Shown: positions 8,317-16,330 of the stretch, piece after piece
How positions within the stretch are numbered: the first letter of the stretch is position 1
How the letters are laid out: every line of letters begins with the position of its first letter
DNA from: JAEUJM01 sp044221555
Lineage (GTDB): Bacteria > Actinomycetota > Acidimicrobiia > Acidimicrobiales > DATDAH01
Direction of reading: 5' to 3'
Length of the DNA stretch: 64,000 nt
Assembly: GCA_044221555.1 (NCBI GenBank)
Contig: JBGAOY010000010.1
Location: forward strand, 62,001 to 126,000
The notes under the pieces: generated by a model
Told to the model about the DNA's origin: nothing
What the model saw: the letters and a program-made list of their open reading frames with translations, nothing else
Databases searched by the model: none
Program-made: the position numbers and the translations under genes

Positions 8317-8359
8317 CTCGAGGCAATACCCCCCGGAAACCGGGGGCTCCTGCCTCGAG
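8317..8359. terminator. Large two-part hairpin between ltp and fadA6
   Basis: CTCGAGGCA (8317-8325) pairs perfectly with TGCCTCGAG (8351-8359), and inside it CCCCGG-AAA-CCGGGG forms a second stem. There is no obvious U-run. Both flanking genes read on the minus strand, so it could be an intrinsic-like terminator, an attenuator or an mRNA stabiliser between them. Confidence 0.5.
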
Positions 8360-8382
8360 TTCGGTGTTCGGATGGTGTCGGG

Positions 8383-9570
8383 CTAGCGGGTGACGATCAC
8401 GGACGAGCCGTGGCCGAACAGGCCCTGGTTGACGGTGACGCCGACCTTGGCGCCCTCGACCTGGCGGCCCGTCGCCTGGCCCCGCAGCTGCCAGGTGAGC
8501 TCGCACACCTGGGCGATGGCCTGAGCCGGCACGGCCTCGCCGAAGCAGGCCAGGCCGCCGCTGGGGTTCACCGGCACCCGGCCGCCGAGCGTGGTGTCGC
8601 CGTCGTTGAGCAGGCGCTCGGCCTCGCCCTCCTTGCACAGCCCCAGGTTCTCGTACCAGTCCAGCTCGAGCGCCGACGACAGGTCGTACACCTCGGCCAG
8701 GTTCACGTCCTCGGGGCCGATGCCCGCCTCCTCGTAGGCGGCAGCCGCGATGGCGTCCCGGAAGGGGAGCGCCGGCGCCGCCGCGACCGCGGACGAGTCG
8801 GTGGCGAAGTTGGGCATCTCGATGACCGTGTTCGGATAGGTGGGCGTCACCGTCGACACCGCCGCCACCTTCACGAAGTCGGTGGCGTGCTTGCGGGCGA
8901 AGTCGAGGCTCGACACCACCAGCGCGGCGCCGCCGTCGCTGGTGGCGCAGATGTCGAGCAGGTGCAGCGGGTCGGCCACCACGGGCGAGGCCACCACGTC
9001 CTCCTCGGTGACCTCCTTGCGGAAGCGGGCGTTGGGGTTGGCCAGGCCGTGGCGGGCGTTCTTCACCTTCACCCTGGCGAAGTCGGCGTGCGTGGCGCCG
9101 TAGAGGGCCATGCGGCGGCGGGCGTAGAGGGCGAAGTAGGTGGGGTTGGTGGCGCCCAGCAGACGGAACCGCAGCCAGTCGGGGTCGTCTTGGCGCTCGC
9201 CCTTGTTGGGGGCGAGGAACCCCTTGGGGGTGGTGTCGGCGCCGACCACCAGGGCCACGTCGCACAGCCCGGCGAGGATCTGGGCCCGAGCGATGTTCAG
9301 TGCGGTGGCGCCGGACGCGCAGGCCGCGTAGCAGCTCGACACGCGGGCGCCCGTCCAGCCGAGGGCCTGGGCGAAGGTGGCGCCGGCCACGTAGCCCGGG
9401 TAGCCGTTGCGCATGGTGTCGGCGCCGGACACGTACTGGATGTCGGTCCAGTCGAGGCCCGCGTCGGCCAGCGCGTCGTTGGCGGCGGCGATGCCGTACT
9501 CCACGAAGTTGCGGCCCCACTTGCCCCACGGGTGCATGCCGACCCCGAGGACGGCGATCTGCTCGGTCAT
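8383..9570 (-). CDS. Thiolase-fold lipid-transfer protein (SCPx/Ltp family)
   Basis: A 395-residue thiolase-like protein of the non-specific lipid-transfer (Ltp) group, some members of which are retro-aldolases in sterol side-chain removal. Visible segments are MHPWGKWGRNFVEYG at the N-terminus, SCYAACASGATAL at the thiolase nucleophile region, DICATSDGGAALV, and the C-terminal VNPSGG...CFGEAVPAQ and VNQGLFGHGSS. Such proteins work with a DUF35 partner, which is encoded directly upstream with an ATGA overlap. The pairing recalls mycobacterial Rv1627c-Rv1628c more than Ltp2-ChsH2, from memory. Substrate is uncertain. Confidence 0.88.
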   Translation of the reverse strand: MTEQIAVLGVGMHPWGKWGRNFVEYGIAAANDALADAGLDWTDIQYVSGADTMRNGYPGYVAGATFAQALGWTGARVSSCYAACASGATALNIARAQILAGLCDVALVVGADTTPKGFLAPNKGERQDDPDWLRFRLLGATNPTYFALYARRRMALYGATHADFARVKVKNARHGLANPNARFRKEVTEEDVVASPVVADPLHLLDICATSDGGAALVVSSLDFARKHATDFVKVAAVSTVTPTYPNTVIEMPNFATDSSAVAAAPALPFRDAIAAAAYEEAGIGPEDVNLAEVYDLSSALELDWYENLGLCKEGEAERLLNDGDTTLGGRVPVNPSGGLACFGEAVPAQAIAQVCELTWQLRGQATGRQVEGAKVGVTVNQGLFGHGSSVIVTR

Positions 9571-10001
9571 GACGCCTCCTCGACGAGCTTCCACTTCCAC
9601 ACGACGTGCTCGGCCTCGCCGTCCTCGAACAGCGTCTCGAGCACCAGTTCGACCTGGTCGCCCACGGCCACACCGTCGGTGGTCGATCCTCGCGTGAGCT
9701 GGCCGAGGATGACCAGGCCCTCCTCGGCGAGCTCGACCGCGGCGATCACGTAGGGCTCGAACGGGTCGGGCGACACGTAGGGCTCGGGTGGCTGGTACCG
9801 GTTGTCGGTGAACGACCAGACCTTGCCGGTGCGGCTCAGCTCGACGGTCTCGAACTCGGCGCCGGCGCAGGCGGGGTTCCCGCAGAAGTGCGAGGCGGCG
9901 GGGAAGGCGTAGGTGCCACAGGTGGTGCACCTGGACCCGAGCAGGTGGGGCTGCTCGTCGTCCATGGTGAACCAGCCCTCGATGGCCGGTACGCGGTTCA
10001 C
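9567..10001 (-). CDS. DUF35 / OB-fold zinc-ribbon partner of the Ltp protein
   Basis: A 144-residue protein with an N-terminal rubredoxin-like zinc ribbon (Cys25-x2-Cys28 ... Cys40-x4-Cys45) and a C-terminal OB-fold. Members bind acyl-CoA and form complexes with thiolase-fold Ltp proteins. The GTG start at 10001 lies just after repeat A copy 3. It is first of the ltp-fadA6 run and divergent from the FadE31-type gene, so the TCTGACG palindrome at 10119 may serve both directions. Confidence 0.88.
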   Translation of the reverse strand: MNRVPAIEGWFTMDDEQPHLLGSRCTTCGTYAFPAASHFCGNPACAGAEFETVELSRTGKVWSFTDNRYQPPEPYVSPDPFEPYVIAAVELAEEGLVILGQLTRGSTTDGVAVGDQVELVLETLFEDGEAEHVVWKWKLVEEAS

Positions 10002-10004
10002 CGT

Positions 10005-10079
10005 GCGCCTCGTCCCTCGGCGCCCCTTCGGGATCCGCGTCGAATCTGTGCGGCTGCTCCGCTCCGCTGCGCAGCGTCA
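10005..10079 (-). repeat. Interspersed repeat family A, copy 3
   Basis: Read on the minus strand this begins GACGCTGCGC, contains CGGAGCGGAGCAGC and the shared 20-mer GGATCCCGAAGGGGCGCCGA, and ends 3 bases before the GTG of the DUF35 gene. It is nearly identical to the copy at 3723-3796 in its two conserved blocks and differs in between. Confidence 0.6.
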
Positions 10080-10118
10080 GTGTCCATGACGAGAGCGTAC
10101 TGGCGAGGTTGCACCGAA

Positions 10119-10135
10119 TCTGACGAGGCGTCAGG
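10119..10135. promoter_or_regulatory. Putative operator TCTGACG-AGG-CGTCAGG
   Basis: Inverted repeat with one mismatch at the outer base, 11 bases before the GTG of the FadE31-type gene, in the divergent region shared with the DUF35 gene. Same spacing and core as the sites at 1196 and 32216. Its position so close to the start suggests repression of a short-leader or leaderless transcript. Confidence 0.6.
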
Positions 10136-10145
10136 CTTCGCCCCC

Positions 10146-11330
10146 GTGGACCTGACCTTCACGCCGGCACAAGCGGCGTTCCGAGCCGAGGCGCGGGCGT
10201 GGCTCGAGGCCAACGTCCCCTCCGGGCTCGCCTCGATGAACACCGCCGAGGGCTACGCCCAGCACCTCGAGTGGGAGCAGAAGCTCTTCGACGCCCGTTG
10301 GGCGGTGGTGTCCTGGCCCGAGGAGTACGGCGGCCGGGAGGCCGACCTCATGGAGTGGCTCATCTTCGAGGAGGAGTACTACCGGTCGGGCGCGCCGGGC
10401 CGTGTCACCCAGAACGGCATTTTCCTGCTGGCGCCCACCCTGTTCGAGCACGGCACCAAGGACCAGCAGGACCGCTACCTGCGGGACATGGCGTCGGGCG
10501 CCAAGACCTGGGCGCAGGGGTGGAGCGAGCCCAACGCCGGCAGCGACCTGGCCGGGCTCACGAGCCGGGCCCACCAGGACGGCGACCACTGGGTGCTCAA
10601 CGGCCAGAAGACGTGGTCCACCCGGGCAGTGTTCTGCGACTACCTGTTCGGGCTGTTCCGCACCGACCCCGAGGCCCAGCGCCACCGGGGCCTCACCTAC
10701 TTCCTCGTACCGCTCGACGCCGAGGGCGTCACCGTGCGCCCCATCGGGGGCCTGCACGACGACGAGGCGTTCGCGGAGGTGTTCTTCGAGGACGTTCGGG
10801 TGCACGAGCGCGACGTGCTCGGCGGCGTGAACCAGGGGTGGGGCGTGGCCATGGCCACCGCCTCGTCCGAACGAGGGCTGTCGCTGCGCAGCCCCGGCCG
10901 CTTCATGGCCACCGCCGACCGCCTCCTCGACCTGTACCGCCGCTGCGTCTCCGGCGAGGTCGGCGGCGGGCCGCTGTCGCTCGACCCCCGCCTGGCCGAC
11001 GACGTGGTGCGCTGCTGGATGGACGCCGACGCCTACCGGCTCTACACCTTCCAGGCCGTCACCCGCTTGCTGCAGGGCGGCACCATGGGTCCCGAGGCCA
11101 GCCTGAACAAGATCTTCTGGAGCGAGCTCGACGTGCGCCTGCACGAGACCGCCCTCGCCCTGCTGGGCCAGCTCGCCGAGCTCGACATCGACGCCGAGGA
11201 GGCGGTCGACCACGGCCGCTGGATGGACGGGTTCCTCTTCTCGCTGGCCGGGCCCATCTACGCCGGCACCAACGAGATCCAGCGCAACGTCGTGGCCGAG
11301 CGGGTGCTCGGCCTCCCGAGGGTCAAGTGA
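10146..11330 (+). CDS. fadE31: FadE31-type acyl-CoA dehydrogenase
   Basis: A 394-residue FAD-dependent acyl-CoA dehydrogenase. It matches mycobacterial FadE31 strongly from memory: AEGYAQH, SWPEEYGGREADLMEW, FEEEYYRSGAPGR, LAPTLFEHGT, AQGWSEPNAGSDLAGL, FRTDPEAQRHRGLTYF, SSERGLSLRSPGRF and the C-terminal GPIYAGTNEIQRN. In Mtb fadE31-33 belong to the KstR2 regulon and act late in C/D-ring breakdown. The GTG at 10146 gives an N-terminus like that family. A second, shorter acyl-CoA dehydrogenase follows and probably forms a heterotetramer with it. It is preceded by the TCTGACG palindrome. Confidence 0.9.
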   Translation: MDLTFTPAQAAFRAEARAWLEANVPSGLASMNTAEGYAQHLEWEQKLFDARWAVVSWPEEYGGREADLMEWLIFEEEYYRSGAPGRVTQNGIFLLAPTLFEHGTKDQQDRYLRDMASGAKTWAQGWSEPNAGSDLAGLTSRAHQDGDHWVLNGQKTWSTRAVFCDYLFGLFRTDPEAQRHRGLTYFLVPLDAEGVTVRPIGGLHDDEAFAEVFFEDVRVHERDVLGGVNQGWGVAMATASSERGLSLRSPGRFMATADRLLDLYRRCVSGEVGGGPLSLDPRLADDVVRCWMDADAYRLYTFQAVTRLLQGGTMGPEASLNKIFWSELDVRLHETALALLGQLAELDIDAEEAVDHGRWMDGFLFSLAGPIYAGTNEIQRNVVAERVLGLPRVK

Positions 11331-11373
11331 CGGTGACGACGACGACGGCGAGGGTCGCCGCCGCCAACGCAGG

Positions 11374-11423
11374 GTTCTGGCTCCCGATCCGACCGCCCTG
11401 GCGGTCCAATCAGGAGCCAGTTC
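11374..11423. repeat. Palindromic repeat element (PAL), imperfect copy
   Basis: Left half starts GTTCTGGCTCCCGATC, right half ends AATCAGGAGCCAGTTC; the halves are imperfect inverted copies that could fold into a stem of about 23 bases. It lies between the two co-directional acyl-CoA dehydrogenase genes. Part of a family seen also at 12514, 13127, 14088, 24730, 38840 and 59523. Confidence 0.6.
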
Positions 11424-11454
11424 GGACGGACTCGGATGCCCGGGAGGCGTGCTG

Positions 11455-12489
11455 ATGGACTTCTCGTTCTCGCCGGACCAGCGGCTGTTCCAGGACGCCG
11501 TGCGTGACCTGCTCGACAAGGAGTGCCCGCCGGACGCGGTCCGCGAGGCGTGGGAGTCCGACGGGCCCGGCCGCTCGGAGTCCCGTTGGGGCCAGCTCGC
11601 GGAGATGGGTGTGCTGGGCCTGACCACGCCCGAGGCCTTCGGCGGCCTCGGCATGGACGAGCTCGACCTCGTGCTCCTGCTGGAGGAGGCCGGGCGAGTC
11701 TGCCTGCCCGAGCCCCTCGTCGAGACCGTCGCCGTGGCCGCCCCGCTCCTCGCCGACCTCAGCGCCGGCTCGTCGGGCGCCGCGGCCGCCGAGTGGCTGC
11801 CCAGGATCGCCGCCGGCGACGGTGTGGTCACGGTCGGCTTCGAGCGCGACGTCTACGTTTCCGAGGGCGCCACCGCCGAGCTGCTGCTGCTCGAGCGCGA
11901 CGGCGAGCTGCACGCAGTGCCGTGGGCCGACGCCGCCGTGGTCTCGCAGCGCTCGGTCGACCGGGCCCGGCGCATCGCCCGCGTCGAGTGGGCCCCGACG
12001 GCGGACACCCTGCTGGCCTCCGGCGACGAGGCCGCCTCCGCGCTCGCCGCCGCCTTCGACCGTGGAGTCCTGGGCGTGTCGGCCCTTTTGCTCGGCGTCA
12101 CCCAGCAGCTGCTCGACGTCACCGTCGAGTACGCCACCGCGCGCGAGCAGTTCGGCCAGCCCATCGGCGGCTTTCAGGCGGTGAAGCACCACCTCGCCGA
12201 CACGAAGCTGAGGCTCGAGTTCGCCCGGCCCATGGTGTACCGGGCGGCGTGGACCGTGGCCCGGGGAGGCGACGACCCCAGCGAGCGCGCCACCCACGTG
12301 TCGATGGCGAAGTCCTACGCCGCCGAGGCGGCGGCGTTCGCGGCGAAGACCTCGCTCCAGGTGCACGGCGCCATCGGCTACACGTTCGAGTACGACCTGC
12401 ACCTCTGGATGAAGCGGGCGTGGGCCCTCAACGGTCAGTGGGGCGATGCCGCCTGGCACCGCCGCCGGGTCGCCGCGACCATCCTGTAA
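11455..12489 (+). CDS. Acyl-CoA dehydrogenase, short second-subunit type (FadE32/33-like)
   Basis: A 344-residue acyl-CoA dehydrogenase family protein of the shorter type that pairs with a full-length partner in steroid-degrading alpha2beta2 enzymes. Visible are MDFSFSPDQRLFQDAVRDLL at the N-terminus, the helical-domain block YATAREQFGQPIGGFQAVKHHLAD and VHGAIGYTFEYDLHLWMKRAW. The middle beta-domain is reduced, and the usual C-terminal YxGTxEI segment is absent. It follows the FadE31-type gene by 124 bases, which carry a PAL element. A substrate cannot be given from sequence alone. Confidence 0.88.
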   Translation: MDFSFSPDQRLFQDAVRDLLDKECPPDAVREAWESDGPGRSESRWGQLAEMGVLGLTTPEAFGGLGMDELDLVLLLEEAGRVCLPEPLVETVAVAAPLLADLSAGSSGAAAAEWLPRIAAGDGVVTVGFERDVYVSEGATAELLLLERDGELHAVPWADAAVVSQRSVDRARRIARVEWAPTADTLLASGDEAASALAAAFDRGVLGVSALLLGVTQQLLDVTVEYATAREQFGQPIGGFQAVKHHLADTKLRLEFARPMVYRAAWTVARGGDDPSERATHVSMAKSYAAEAAAFAAKTSLQVHGAIGYTFEYDLHLWMKRAWALNGQWGDAAWHRRRVAATIL

Positions 12490-12513
12490 CCGTCTGACGG
12501 TCCCGCTGCACGC

Positions 12514-12563
12514 GTTCTGGCTCCCGATTCGACCGCTGGGGCGGTCGAATCGGGAGCCAGTTC
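12514..12563. terminator. PAL hairpin downstream of the acyl-CoA dehydrogenase
   Basis: CTGGCTCCCGATTCGACCGC (12517-12536) pairs perfectly with 12541-12560 around a 4-base loop, with GTT/TTC ends that are conserved in the family. It lies between convergent genes (stops at 12489 and 12588), so a two-way terminator is plausible, although there is no T-run. Confidence 0.6.
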
Positions 12564-12587
12564 GAGACGATCGGCGCCCGGAGAGAC

Positions 12588-13073
12588 TCAGTCGAGCTCG
12601 GCCAGCACCTCGCCGATGATCTTGGTGGCCTCGTGGGGCGGGAGGGGCTCGCCGCCCTCGGCCTCCGCGACCTCGCCGGCGAAGTCCTCGACGGAGTGCG
12701 CGCCGCCGACGAGCACGTGGCGCAGGGCCTCGGCGCTGGCCTCGGGGTCGTCCACGGACTCGACGGCGGCGGCGACGTCGTGGTCCTCGGACTCGGCCAC
12801 GGCGTGCACGACGGCCATGGCCTCCTCGCGGCCGCTGGCGGTCGACACCGCGGCCTCGCGGTCCGGGTCCTGCTGGCGGTCCCACTCGGCCAACGCCTCG
12901 TCGTAGCCGCCCTCGCCGGGGTGGATGACCTTGGTCGTGGCGGCCGCGTCGATCGCCTGCGCCTCGTTCTTGATGTCGGCCGACTCCTCGATCAGGTCGT
13001 CGACGGTGTGCCGGTCCGGCGCCACGGGCACGACCAGGCTGCCGTCGTCGTTGCGGATGATCTCGGTGTCCAT
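12588..13073 (-). CDS. Acidic hypothetical protein
   Basis: A 161-residue, strongly acidic, Ala/Glu/Asp-rich protein without Cys, signal peptide or membrane segment. It starts MDTEIIRNDDGSLVVPVAPD and appears mostly helical, with repeated EAxA-type stretches (ASAEALRHVL, EDFAGEVAEAEGGE). No family is recognised. Codon use is like its neighbours. It is flanked by PAL hairpins on both sides and divergent from the SDR at 13202, so it seems to be its own transcription unit. Confidence 0.7.
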   Translation of the reverse strand: MDTEIIRNDDGSLVVPVAPDRHTVDDLIEESADIKNEAQAIDAAATTKVIHPGEGGYDEALAEWDRQQDPDREAAVSTASGREEAMAVVHAVAESEDHDVAAAVESVDDPEASAEALRHVLVGGAHSVEDFAGEVAEAEGGEPLPPHEATKIIGEVLAELD

Positions 13074-13126
13074 GTCGGGTCCCTACCCCGATGACGCCCC
13101 CGCTACCCCGGACGGCGAACGATCCC

Positions 13127-13176
13127 GAACTGGCGCCTGATCCGGTTGCTGGATCGACCGAATCAGGCGCCAGTTC
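13127..13176. repeat. PAL element, perfect 15-base arms
   Basis: GAACTGGCGCCTGAT (13127-13141) and ATCAGGCGCCAGTTC (13162-13176) are perfect inverted copies separated by 20 bases. It sits in the divergent region between the acidic hypothetical gene and the SDR gene, 25 bases before the SDR start. In this position it cannot be a simple terminator and might be an operator or a recombination-type repeat. Confidence 0.65.
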
Positions 13177-13201
13177 GCAGGATCGGCGTAGCGTGCCGCC
13201 C

Positions 13202-14053
13202 GTGACCCGGGGGCGTGGCGATGAGACCTATGCGTTCCGGGGCCGGACGGCGATCGTCACCGGGGGTGCCTCCGGGATCGGGCTGGCGCTGGGCGAGCGT
13301 CTGGCCGAGCTGGGCGCCAAGGTCGTGCTGGCCGACGTCGACGGCGACGCGGTCGAGCGTGCAGCCGGCGAGCTCGGCGACGCGGTGGTCGGCCGGCGCC
13401 TCGACGTCTCCGACGGCCCTGCGTTCGCGGCCCTGGTGGACGAGGTGGTCGATCGCGACGGCACCCTCGACCTGCTCTTCAACAACGCCGGCGTGTCCCT
13501 CGGCGGGCCGACCCACGAGATGACCGCAGCCCACTGGGACCGCGTCCTCGACGTGAACCTGGGAGGCGTGGTCAACGGGGTGCTCGCCGCCTACCCGCGC
13601 ATGATCGAACAGGGGCACGGACACATCGTCAACACCGCGTCGGGCGCCGGTCTTTCACCGCCGCCCTTCCTCACCGCCTACACGACGACCAAGTTCGGTG
13701 TGGTCGGCCTGTCGCGGGCGCTGCGCCCCGAGGCGGCGCTGCACGGCGTGAAGGTGAGCGTGTTCTGCCCGGGCGCGGTGGACACCCCACTGCTCGACGT
13801 CTCCGGTCCTCCGGGCCTGCCGCCGACGTCGGCGCAGGAGATCACCGGTCGGGACTTCCTGGCCATCGTCGGCCAGAAGCCCGTCCCCCCGGCCGGCGTG
13901 GCCCGCCGGGCCCTCGAGCTGGTGGCCGCCAACAAGGCCATCATCGTCGTGCCCGCGGCGGCGAAGACCCTCTGGTACGCCGACCGCTGGTGCCCGCCCC
14001 TGGGCTCCGCCGTCCTCGGCTACATGACCCGCCGGGTCAACCGCCGCCTCTGA
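13202..14053 (+). CDS. SDR-family oxidoreductase
   Basis: A 283-residue classical SDR with TGGASGIGLALGE (Rossmann), NNAG (about residue 97) and the catalytic Ser...YTTTK, where the usual Tyr-x3-Lys is present. The C-terminal 50 residues (VAANKAIIVVPAAAKTLWYADRW...) are longer than in minimal SDRs and Arg-rich at the end, as in steroid or retinol dehydrogenase-like members. The GTG at 13202 is chosen because it precedes the fold directly; an upstream ATG at 13091 would run through the PAL element. Substrate unknown. Confidence 0.85.
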   Translation: MTRGRGDETYAFRGRTAIVTGGASGIGLALGERLAELGAKVVLADVDGDAVERAAGELGDAVVGRRLDVSDGPAFAALVDEVVDRDGTLDLLFNNAGVSLGGPTHEMTAAHWDRVLDVNLGGVVNGVLAAYPRMIEQGHGHIVNTASGAGLSPPPFLTAYTTTKFGVVGLSRALRPEAALHGVKVSVFCPGAVDTPLLDVSGPPGLPPTSAQEITGRDFLAIVGQKPVPPAGVARRALELVAANKAIIVVPAAAKTLWYADRWCPPLGSAVLGYMTRRVNRRL

Positions 14054-14087
14054 CCCGCCGGCGGCCCGCGAACAGCCCACGTCCGCC

Positions 14088-14137
14088 GTTCTGGCACCGG
14101 ATTTCGGTGCCAGAGCACCGAAATCCGGTGCCAGTTC
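14088..14137. terminator. PAL hairpin between convergent genes
   Basis: CTGGCACCGGATTTCGGTGC (14091-14110) pairs perfectly over 20 bases with 14115-14134 around a CAGA loop, flanked by GTT and TTC. It lies in the 97-base gap between the convergent SDR and acyl-CoA dehydrogenase genes, and so probably ends transcription in both directions. Confidence 0.65.
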
Positions 14138-14150
14138 GAGCGATCTGGGC

Positions 14151-15299
14151 TCAGACGCCGAGGGAGCGGCCGATGATCTCCTTCATGATCTCGGTGGTGC
14201 CCCCGTAGATCGTGGTGATGCGGGCGTCGGCGTAGGCCCGGGCGATGGGGTACTCGAGCATGTAGCCGTAGCCGCCGTGGAGCTGGACGCACTTGTCCAC
14301 CACCCGCTTCTGCAGCTCGGTGCACCACCACTTGGCCATGGCCGCCTCCTCGGCGGTGAGGGTGCCGGTGTTCAGCCCGTCGATGCAGCGGTCGACGTAG
14401 GCCTGGCCCACCTCGATCTCGGTGGCCACCTCGGCCAGCACGAAGCGGCTGTTCTGGAAGGAGCCGACGGGCTGGCCGAAGGCCTGGCGGGTGTTGGCGT
14501 ACTCGAGGGTCCAGCCGAGCGCCGCCCGGGCCGCGGACACCCCGGCGGCGGCGATGGACAGTCGCTCCTGCGGCAGGTTGTGGACCAGGTGCACGAAGCC
14601 CTGGCCCTCCTCGCCGAGCAGGTTGGTGACGGGCACGTGGACGTCGGTGAAGAACAGCTCGGCGGTGTCCTGCGCGTGCAGGCCGACCTTCTCGAGGTTG
14701 CGCCCCCGCTGGAACCCCTCCATGCCCCGCTCGAGCACGAGCAGGCTCATGCCCCGGTGCTTCTGGCTGGGGTCGGTCTTCACCGCGGTGATGACCAGGT
14801 CGGCGTTGATGCCGTTGGTGATGAAGGTCTTCGAGCCGTTCACCACGTAGTGGTCGCCGTCGCGGAGGGCGCTGGTGGACATCGAGGCGAGGTCGCTGCC
14901 GATGCCCGGCTCGGTCATGGCGATGGCGGTGATGAGCTCGCCCGAGGCGATGCCCGGCAGCCATCGGGCCTTCTGCTCGTCGGTGCAGTAGGCGAGAAAG
15001 TAGGGCAGGCAGATGTCGTTGTGGAGGGTGATGCCGAGGCCGCTCGACCCCACGCCGGCGGCCTGCACCTCCTCGCCGATGACGAGGTTGTAGCGGAAGT
15101 CGTCCACTCCGCCGCCGCCGTACTCCTCGGGGATCGACATCCCCAGGAACCCGTGCTCGCCGGCCTTGGCGAACACCTCGCGGGGGACGATGCCGGCCTT
15201 CTCCCAGTCCAGGTAGTGGGGGACGATCTCCGCGTCCACCCACCGCCGGAACGACGCCCGGAACTGCTCGTGCTCGTCGTCGAAGATCGTGCGCTCCAT
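14151..15299 (-). CDS. Acyl-CoA dehydrogenase, long-chain (LCAD/IVD) type
   Basis: A 382-residue FAD acyl-CoA dehydrogenase. SIPEEYGGGG, AMTEPGIGSDLASM, FITNGINADL, YANTRQAFGQPVGSFQ and QLHGGYGYMLEYPIARAYADAR are classic. Near the C-terminus the segment reads IYGGTTEIMKEII, with Gly where medium/short-chain enzymes have the catalytic Glu. The QERLS segment in the mid-helical domain offers a Glu at the position used by LCAD and isovaleryl-CoA dehydrogenase, so the enzyme should be active. It is a single gene without a short partner, converging on the SDR at 13202. Substrate: long or branched acyl-CoA, by family resemblance. Confidence 0.9.
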   Translation of the reverse strand: MERTIFDDEHEQFRASFRRWVDAEIVPHYLDWEKAGIVPREVFAKAGEHGFLGMSIPEEYGGGGVDDFRYNLVIGEEVQAAGVGSSGLGITLHNDICLPYFLAYCTDEQKARWLPGIASGELITAIAMTEPGIGSDLASMSTSALRDGDHYVVNGSKTFITNGINADLVITAVKTDPSQKHRGMSLLVLERGMEGFQRGRNLEKVGLHAQDTAELFFTDVHVPVTNLLGEEGQGFVHLVHNLPQERLSIAAAGVSAARAALGWTLEYANTRQAFGQPVGSFQNSRFVLAEVATEIEVGQAYVDRCIDGLNTGTLTAEEAAMAKWWCTELQKRVVDKCVQLHGGYGYMLEYPIARAYADARITTIYGGTTEIMKEIIGRSLGV

Positions 15300-15360
15300 C
15301 CCGGCGACGCTACCGACCCGCTCGCATCAAGACGGACCCGGGTGCCGCCGATGGAGACGG

Positions 15361-16272
15361 ATGGCGACGGCTTCCTGGGCGAGGAAGACGGGCCGAACAG
15401 GGTTCAGCCGACCGATCGTGGCGCTGGCATCGGTTGCCGTCCTCATGATCCTGCTCGTCCTCCTGCGACAGGTGAACGACGAGGACTCCTCGTCGATCCC
15501 GTCGTCGAACGTGCCCACCCCGTCGCAGTCCGAGCAGTGCGTCGCCGGTGGCGTCGACTGCGCCGCGCCACCGCTCCAGCTGTGCGTCGACGCACGCGGC
15601 GCCAGCGTCGACTGCTCGGCGGTGCTGGCAGAGGCGGCGCAGCCGCAGTCGAGCACGAGCATGGGGGAGTGGCTCTTGGTCGGAGCCGTCGTGCTCGCAC
15701 CGTTCGTGCTGGTCCTCGGCCCGCTCGGTTGGCGGGCCGCGCGGCGCACCCGGCGCCGCAACGCAGCGGCCTTCGCGTCCGACGCGGCGGCGCTGGCCGC
15801 GCTGGGCTTCGTGGCCGAGGTCGATCCGACGCCGTCGGTGTTCGCCGTGGAGCAGGCGCGCGGGCGGGCGACTCGGGCCCTCGCACGCCCCGGCCCGCCG
15901 CAGATCTGGCTCTTCGAGGCCGAGCGGCCCTCCTTGTTGCCGTTCGACGGCTGGCCGAGCCGGTCGGCGGTGATGGAACCGGAGCTGCCGCTGCCGTCCG
16001 GGGCCCTCCTGCCGATGCGGGAGCGAAAGGGGGCGGGGCGCTACCGGGGCACCTTCGCCCGCTCCCCAGAGGCGAACGCACTGGTCCGTGCCGTGCTGCC
16101 CGTCCTCGAACGCCGCCGGGGGCAGGTGAGCCTCGTAGTGGGTGGGGGCGTGGTCGAGCTGCGATCCGTGGCGCCACAACGCGTCGAGCCGCTGGCGCTG
16201 TCGGACCTGGCTGCCCTGGCGGTCGAGGTGGCGGCCGCGCTCGAGGGGCTCCGCGAAGACTCGCCGGTCTAG
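15361..16272 (+). CDS. Hypothetical two-pass membrane protein
   Basis: A 303-residue protein from the ATG at 15361. It has a membrane segment near residues 19-36 (PIVALASVAVLMILLVLL), then a short Ser/Pro-rich loop with four Cys (CVAGGVDCAAPPLQLCVDARGASVDC is the region), and a second membrane segment around residues 104-122 (WLLVGAVVLAPFVLVLGPLG). A soluble, mixed alpha/beta C-terminal domain of about 180 residues follows. The four Cys may form disulfides outside the cell. No family is recognised. Confidence 0.65.
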   Translation: MATASWARKTGRTGFSRPIVALASVAVLMILLVLLRQVNDEDSSSIPSSNVPTPSQSEQCVAGGVDCAAPPLQLCVDARGASVDCSAVLAEAAQPQSSTSMGEWLLVGAVVLAPFVLVLGPLGWRAARRTRRRNAAAFASDAAALAALGFVAEVDPTPSVFAVEQARGRATRALARPGPPQIWLFEAERPSLLPFDGWPSRSAVMEPELPLPSGALLPMRERKGAGRYRGTFARSPEANALVRAVLPVLERRRGQVSLVVGGGVVELRSVAPQRVEPLALSDLAALAVEVAAALEGLREDSPV

Positions 16273-16330
16273 CACCGCGGGTTGTCCTCAAAGATCGTGT
16301 GCTGCCGGAGAGCGACGCTGGCGACCCCCG

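Noticed and set aside
6295..9753. Open frame of 1152 codons on the plus strand across the TetR, thiolase and Ltp region
   Set aside because: It is the antisense or off-frame shadow of the real genes; its product is a low-complexity Gly/Arg/His/Val-rich string without any fold signature, as expected in GC-rich DNA.
14151..15299. Possible inactive acyl-CoA dehydrogenase, because Gly replaces Glu in the IYxGT segment
   Set aside because: LCAD and isovaleryl-CoA dehydrogenase have Gly there and use a Glu from the mid-helical domain, which is present in the QERLS segment.
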